From JBGOUV01 sp041477815 (GTDB lineage: Bacteria > Acidobacteriota > Terriglobia > Bryobacterales > JACQDG01): 7,268 nucleotides of DNA. How positions within the stretch are numbered: position 1 is the stretch's first letter; every line of letters begins with the position of its first letter. The stretch lies in assembly GCA_041477815.1 (NCBI GenBank), contig JBGOUV010000362.1, positions 1 to 7,268 of the forward strand, written 5' to 3'. The notes under the pieces are model-generated. The model had not been told where the DNA came from. It saw only the letters and a list, made by a program, of their open reading frames with translations, and did no database searches. The translations under genes were made by a program, and so were the position numbers. Of the stretch, positions 4,682-7,268 are shown in pieces.

Positions 4682-6999
4682 ATCGCTGGCGAGGAATCTA
4701 TGGGGGCGTCGCCCTAACAGCGATGGCCACACTGCTGTTGGAGTTGGCCCTGACGCGGATATTCTCAGTAGTGCTGTTTTACCACTTCGCCTTCATGGCG
4801 ATCTCGGTGGCCTTGTTTGGCCTCGGCGCCGGCGCCATCGTGTCCTACTATTTGGCCGGCCGGGGACAGGACATTTGGGCGCGGTTGGGCCTGTTGAGCG
4901 CCCTCAACACACCGCTCACGATCCTGGTTCTGCTTTGGATTCTGCGGCAGAAAGTCACTATTGAGTTGAGCGCGGCGACCGCGTGGAAGCTGGCCGGCAC
5001 GTACTTCGTGGCGGCCCTGCCGTTCTTTTCGGCGGGGGTGGTCCTTTCGATGGCCATTTCGGCCGGCATCGCGCGGGTGCACCGGGTCTACTTCTTCGAT
5101 CTGGCGGGGGCCGGGGCCGGCTGCCTCTTATTAGTACCATTACTGAACAAATGGGGTGGTCCTAATACAGTGATGGCGGCGGCGGCGCTGTACGGCGTGG
5201 CCGGGGCGGTCTGGTACGGCACGGCCGGGCATCGCCAGAGAGCCTGGGTGTCGTGCGGGGTGGCTTTGGCGGCGGTGGGGTGCATCGCATGGAACCAGCA
5301 GGCGCGCCGGATTGACCTCCGCTACTCCAAGGGCCGGGCTCTCAAGAGGGAGCTGTATACGGGCTGGAATTCGTTCTCCCGCATCGGGGTGATCCCCGAC
5401 GATGGGGCGGGGTGTCCGGCGATTGTGATCGACGGGGATGCGGCGACGAGCATCCCCTGCTCGGCGTTCGACCCAGACCTGTTGCGCAACGGACCGGGAT
5501 TAGTGTACCGGATCCGGCCCGGGGCCAAGACGCTGATCATCGGGCCGGGAGGAGGGTATGACGTGGCGCGGGCGCTGACCGGGGGGAGCAGCAGCGTCAC
5601 TGGTGTGGAGATCAACCCGATCATCGTCAACGACGTGATGCGAAACCGGTTCGCGCAGCGGAGCCGGGGTCTGTATTTCCGGCCGGAGGTTACGATTCAC
5701 GTGGAGGACGGGCGCACCTTCGTGCGGCGGCCGGGGCCGAGCTACCAGGTGATCCAGATGACGCTGGTGGACACCTGGGCGTCGACGGCGGCCGGCGCGT
5801 TCGCGTTATCGGAGAACAACCTGTACACGGTGGAGGCGTTTGGAGACTACTTGGGGCGCCTGACGGACGACGGGATGGTGTCGATCACGCGCTGGGAGTT
5901 CGAGCCGCCGCGGGAGTCGCTGCGGGTGGTGGCGCTGGCGCTGGAGGCGCTGCGGCGCCAGGGGGCCCGGGAGGCGTGGCGGCATTTCATCATTGGGCGT
6001 GAGAGCCCGGAGCATTTGGCCGGATACGGGGCGAAGGATACGGTGCTGGTGAAGCGGACGCCCTTCACCGCCGGGGAAGTCGACCGGGCCCGGCTAGCTC
6101 TGGCGGAGGCGAAGATGCCCGCCGTCTACCTGCCGGGAGAGCAGATTCCGAATCCGTTCACGGACCTGATCCGGTCGGCGGACCCGGCCGCCTTCGCCGC
6201 TAATTATCAATACGATATATCGCCCGTTACCGACAACCGGCCGTTTTTCTTCTACACGGTCCGCGCCCGGGACCTGTGGCGTTTCCTGACCCTGCGAACC
6301 AGCGAGGACGTGAAGGTCAACCTGGGCGTGATGATGCTGTTTGTGTCGCTGGGGGCGAGCGTGGTGGCGACCGCGGTGATTCTCCTGCTGCCCCGGTGGC
6401 TGCTGGGTGCGGTGGTGCCGCGGGAGCGGGGCGCGCTGCTCCACCTGCTGTACTTTTTTGCGGTGGGAGTCGGGTTCATCATGGTGGAGGTAGGGCTGAT
6501 CCAGAAGTTCGTACTCTTTCTCGGCAACCCGACGTACTCGCTGACGGTGGTGGTTTTCTCGTTGCTGCTGGCCAGCGGCTTGGGGAGCTATGCGAGCGGG
6601 CGGCTGATCGGGGAAGACGATCGGCGGCTGAGCCTCGCGCTGGTGCTGGTGGTGGGGGTGGTGGTGGGATTGGGGGCGTTGGCGCCGGTGGCGTTGGATG
6701 CGGGGGTGGCCCTGGGGGTCCCGGCGAGGTGCGTTCTCAGCGCGGCGCTGCTGTTTCCGGCAGGATTTGTGATGGGGATGCCGTTCCCCTGCGGGCTCCA
6801 GCGGCTGGAGAGGGTCCACCCGAATGCGGTTCGCTGGGCGTGGGCGTTGAATTCGGCTTCGAGCGTGTTGGGGTCGGTGGCGGCGATCTTCTTAGCGATC
6901 CACCTGGGGTTGTTTCAAACGCTGGTGGCGGGTGCGTCGGCGTATTTGCTGGCGCTGGGGTCGCTCTTGACGACCAGGACCGGCCAGCCGAATCACTAA
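4678..6999 (+). CDS. Membrane-embedded spermidine-synthase-like (SAM-binding) protein
   Basis: This 773-residue protein has three parts. Residues 1-205 hold about seven membrane segments (about 11-30, 33-57, 70-89, 105-128, 138-155, 163-181, 190-204). Residues about 215-540 form a spermidine-synthase-like Rossmann domain: GPGGGYDV (289-296), acidic SAM/MTA-contact E311 in VEINP, EDG (343-345) and LVDTW (363-367). Residues about 549-765 hold a further set of membrane segments including FIMVEVGLIQKFVLFLGNP (600-618). Such membrane-flanked SpeE-like proteins are widespread and mostly uncharacterised. In E. coli SpeE the catalytic motif is D-x-x-D (Asp158, Asp161, from memory); here D365 is kept but the second position is A368, so ordinary putrescine aminopropylation is doubtful and methyl or other group transfer is possible. 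It is translationally coupled to the membrane protein before it. TAA stop at 6997-6999. Architecture is sure, reaction is not. Confidence 0.88.
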   Translation: MNRWRGIYGGVALTAMATLLLELALTRIFSVVLFYHFAFMAISVALFGLGAGAIVSYYLAGRGQDIWARLGLLSALNTPLTILVLLWILRQKVTIELSAATAWKLAGTYFVAALPFFSAGVVLSMAISAGIARVHRVYFFDLAGAGAGCLLLVPLLNKWGGPNTVMAAAALYGVAGAVWYGTAGHRQRAWVSCGVALAAVGCIAWNQQARRIDLRYSKGRALKRELYTGWNSFSRIGVIPDDGAGCPAIVIDGDAATSIPCSAFDPDLLRNGPGLVYRIRPGAKTLIIGPGGGYDVARALTGGSSSVTGVEINPIIVNDVMRNRFAQRSRGLYFRPEVTIHVEDGRTFVRRPGPSYQVIQMTLVDTWASTAAGAFALSENNLYTVEAFGDYLGRLTDDGMVSITRWEFEPPRESLRVVALALEALRRQGAREAWRHFIIGRESPEHLAGYGAKDTVLVKRTPFTAGEVDRARLALAEAKMPAVYLPGEQIPNPFTDLIRSADPAAFAANYQYDISPVTDNRPFFFYTVRARDLWRFLTLRTSEDVKVNLGVMMLFVSLGASVVATAVILLLPRWLLGAVVPRERGALLHLLYFFAVGVGFIMVEVGLIQKFVLFLGNPTYSLTVVVFSLLLASGLGSYASGRLIGEDDRRLSLALVLVVGVVVGLGALAPVALDAGVALGVPARCVLSAALLFPAGFVMGMPFPCGLQRLERVHPNAVRWAWALNSASSVLGSVAAIFLAIHLGLFQTLVAGASAYLLALGSLLTTRTGQPNH

Positions 7000-7031
7000 A
7001 TCTGACGCTCGAGCGGTCCTCAAACGAGAAA

Positions 7032-7059
7032 AGCCGGCCGGGCCGAAGCCCGACCGGCT
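7032..7059 (-). terminator. Intrinsic terminator with UUCG tetraloop
   Basis: Read on the minus strand, a 12-bp stem (one G-U wobble) closes a C(UUCG)G tetraloop and runs directly into TTTTCTCGTTT. It lies 14 bp beyond the stop of the minus-strand gene ending at 7074 and is its terminator. On the plus strand the same hairpin (one C-A mismatch, CGAA loop) has no T-tract, so it may stop transcripts from 6999 only weakly. Confidence 0.85.
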
Positions 7060-7073
7060 AATTCAAATTCGCC

Positions 7074-7268
7074 CTAGAATGTGAACTTGATGCCGACCCG
7101 GCCGGCGAAGCCCGGATTGAACAGGTCGTCCATGTTGAAACGGGGATCCAGCGCTCTGCCGGCTCGGCCGTCGCTGGTGCCCCCGATCAGGGCCTTGTAG
7201 TCGAAGCCCTTGGCCAAGTCGACATTGCTCAGGTCCATCTCCGACGAATTGCGCTGCCGGTTGTAGTC
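7074..7268 (-). CDS. C-terminus of a probable TonB-dependent/Oar-like outer-membrane beta-barrel protein
   Basis: The frame enters from the right edge and ends at TAG 7076-7074, leaving 64 residues with no internal start needed. The final residues GRVGIKFTF form an amphipathic strand ending in phenylalanine, the C-terminal beta-signal recognised by the Bam complex. Together with DPRFNMDDLFNPGFAG before it, this is typical of the last strands of large TonB-dependent receptor or carboxypeptidase-regulatory-domain (Oar-like) proteins abundant in Acidobacteriota and Bacteroidota. The plug, TonB box and any signal peptide lie outside the window, so the substrate is unknown. Another outer-membrane barrel family is possible. 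The strong hairpin at 7032-7059 ends its transcript. Confidence 0.7.
   Translation of the reverse strand, partial: DYNRQRNSSEMDLSNVDLAKGFDYKALIGGTSDGRAGRALDPRFNMDDLFNPGFAGRVGIKFTF

Noticed and set aside
5692..5707. Possible third parS around TTCACGTGG
   Set aside because: It has five mismatches to the 16-bp consensus and is fully explained as coding sequence; the TCACGTG core at about 3479-3485 is weaker still.
6646..6676. G-rich run that could form a G-quadruplex
   Set aside because: The runs come from GTG/GGG codons of a valine-glycine membrane segment; few runs reach three Gs and nothing regulatory is nearby.
6094..6819. Long minus-strand open frame of 241 codons
   Set aside because: It is rich in Q, H, R and P, typical of the antisense of a GC-rich membrane protein gene, with no recognisable domain; the plus-strand frame is clearly the real one.

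Overview
This is a compact, GC-rich bacterial chromosomal segment with no gene-free stretch over 300 bases. It holds seven protein genes: two are cut by the window edges, and one (selD) needs its start moved upstream through an in-frame TGA. The lineage cannot be fixed from the sequence alone. An Acidobacteriota-like Gram-negative is my best guess, from the 3' end of an outer-membrane beta-barrel gene, the large membrane-embedded spermidine-synthase-like protein and the overall gene style. The organism should have a selenocysteine system, because selD itself reads as a selenoprotein gene.

Left end (3-431, +): the 3' part of a TlpA/thioredoxin-like gene, converging on and overlapping the end of selD by 35 bp.

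Minus-strand block (3783 down to 397): rsmG, parA, parB, selD. rsmG-parA-parB is the classic neighbourhood near a replication origin: a 16S rRNA methyltransferase followed by the chromosome-segregation ATPase and its CTP-dependent DNA clamp. Two parS centromere sites lie between rsmG and parA; one is a perfect 16-bp palindrome that also encodes the last codons and stop of rsmG. parA/parB and parB/selD are each separated by a single base, so selD (selenophosphate synthetase) appears to be translated as the last gene of the segregation operon.

Plus-strand block (3821-6999): a two-gene unit divergent from rsmG. An uncharacterised multi-pass membrane protein overlaps, through ATGA, a 773-residue protein in which a spermidine-synthase-like SAM-binding domain sits between two multi-pass membrane regions. 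The first protein shows an internal duplication, and the second lacks one of the two acidic catalytic residues of true aminopropyltransferases. Together they are the least explained part of the window.

Right end (7032-7268, -): a strong C(UUCG)G hairpin terminator follows the C-terminus of a probable TonB-dependent, Oar-like outer-membrane protein that enters from beyond the window.

The best candidates for a second look are the selenocysteine version of selD with its SECIS-like hairpin, the parS site embedded in the rsmG stop, the parB-selD junction, and the coupled membrane protein pair.
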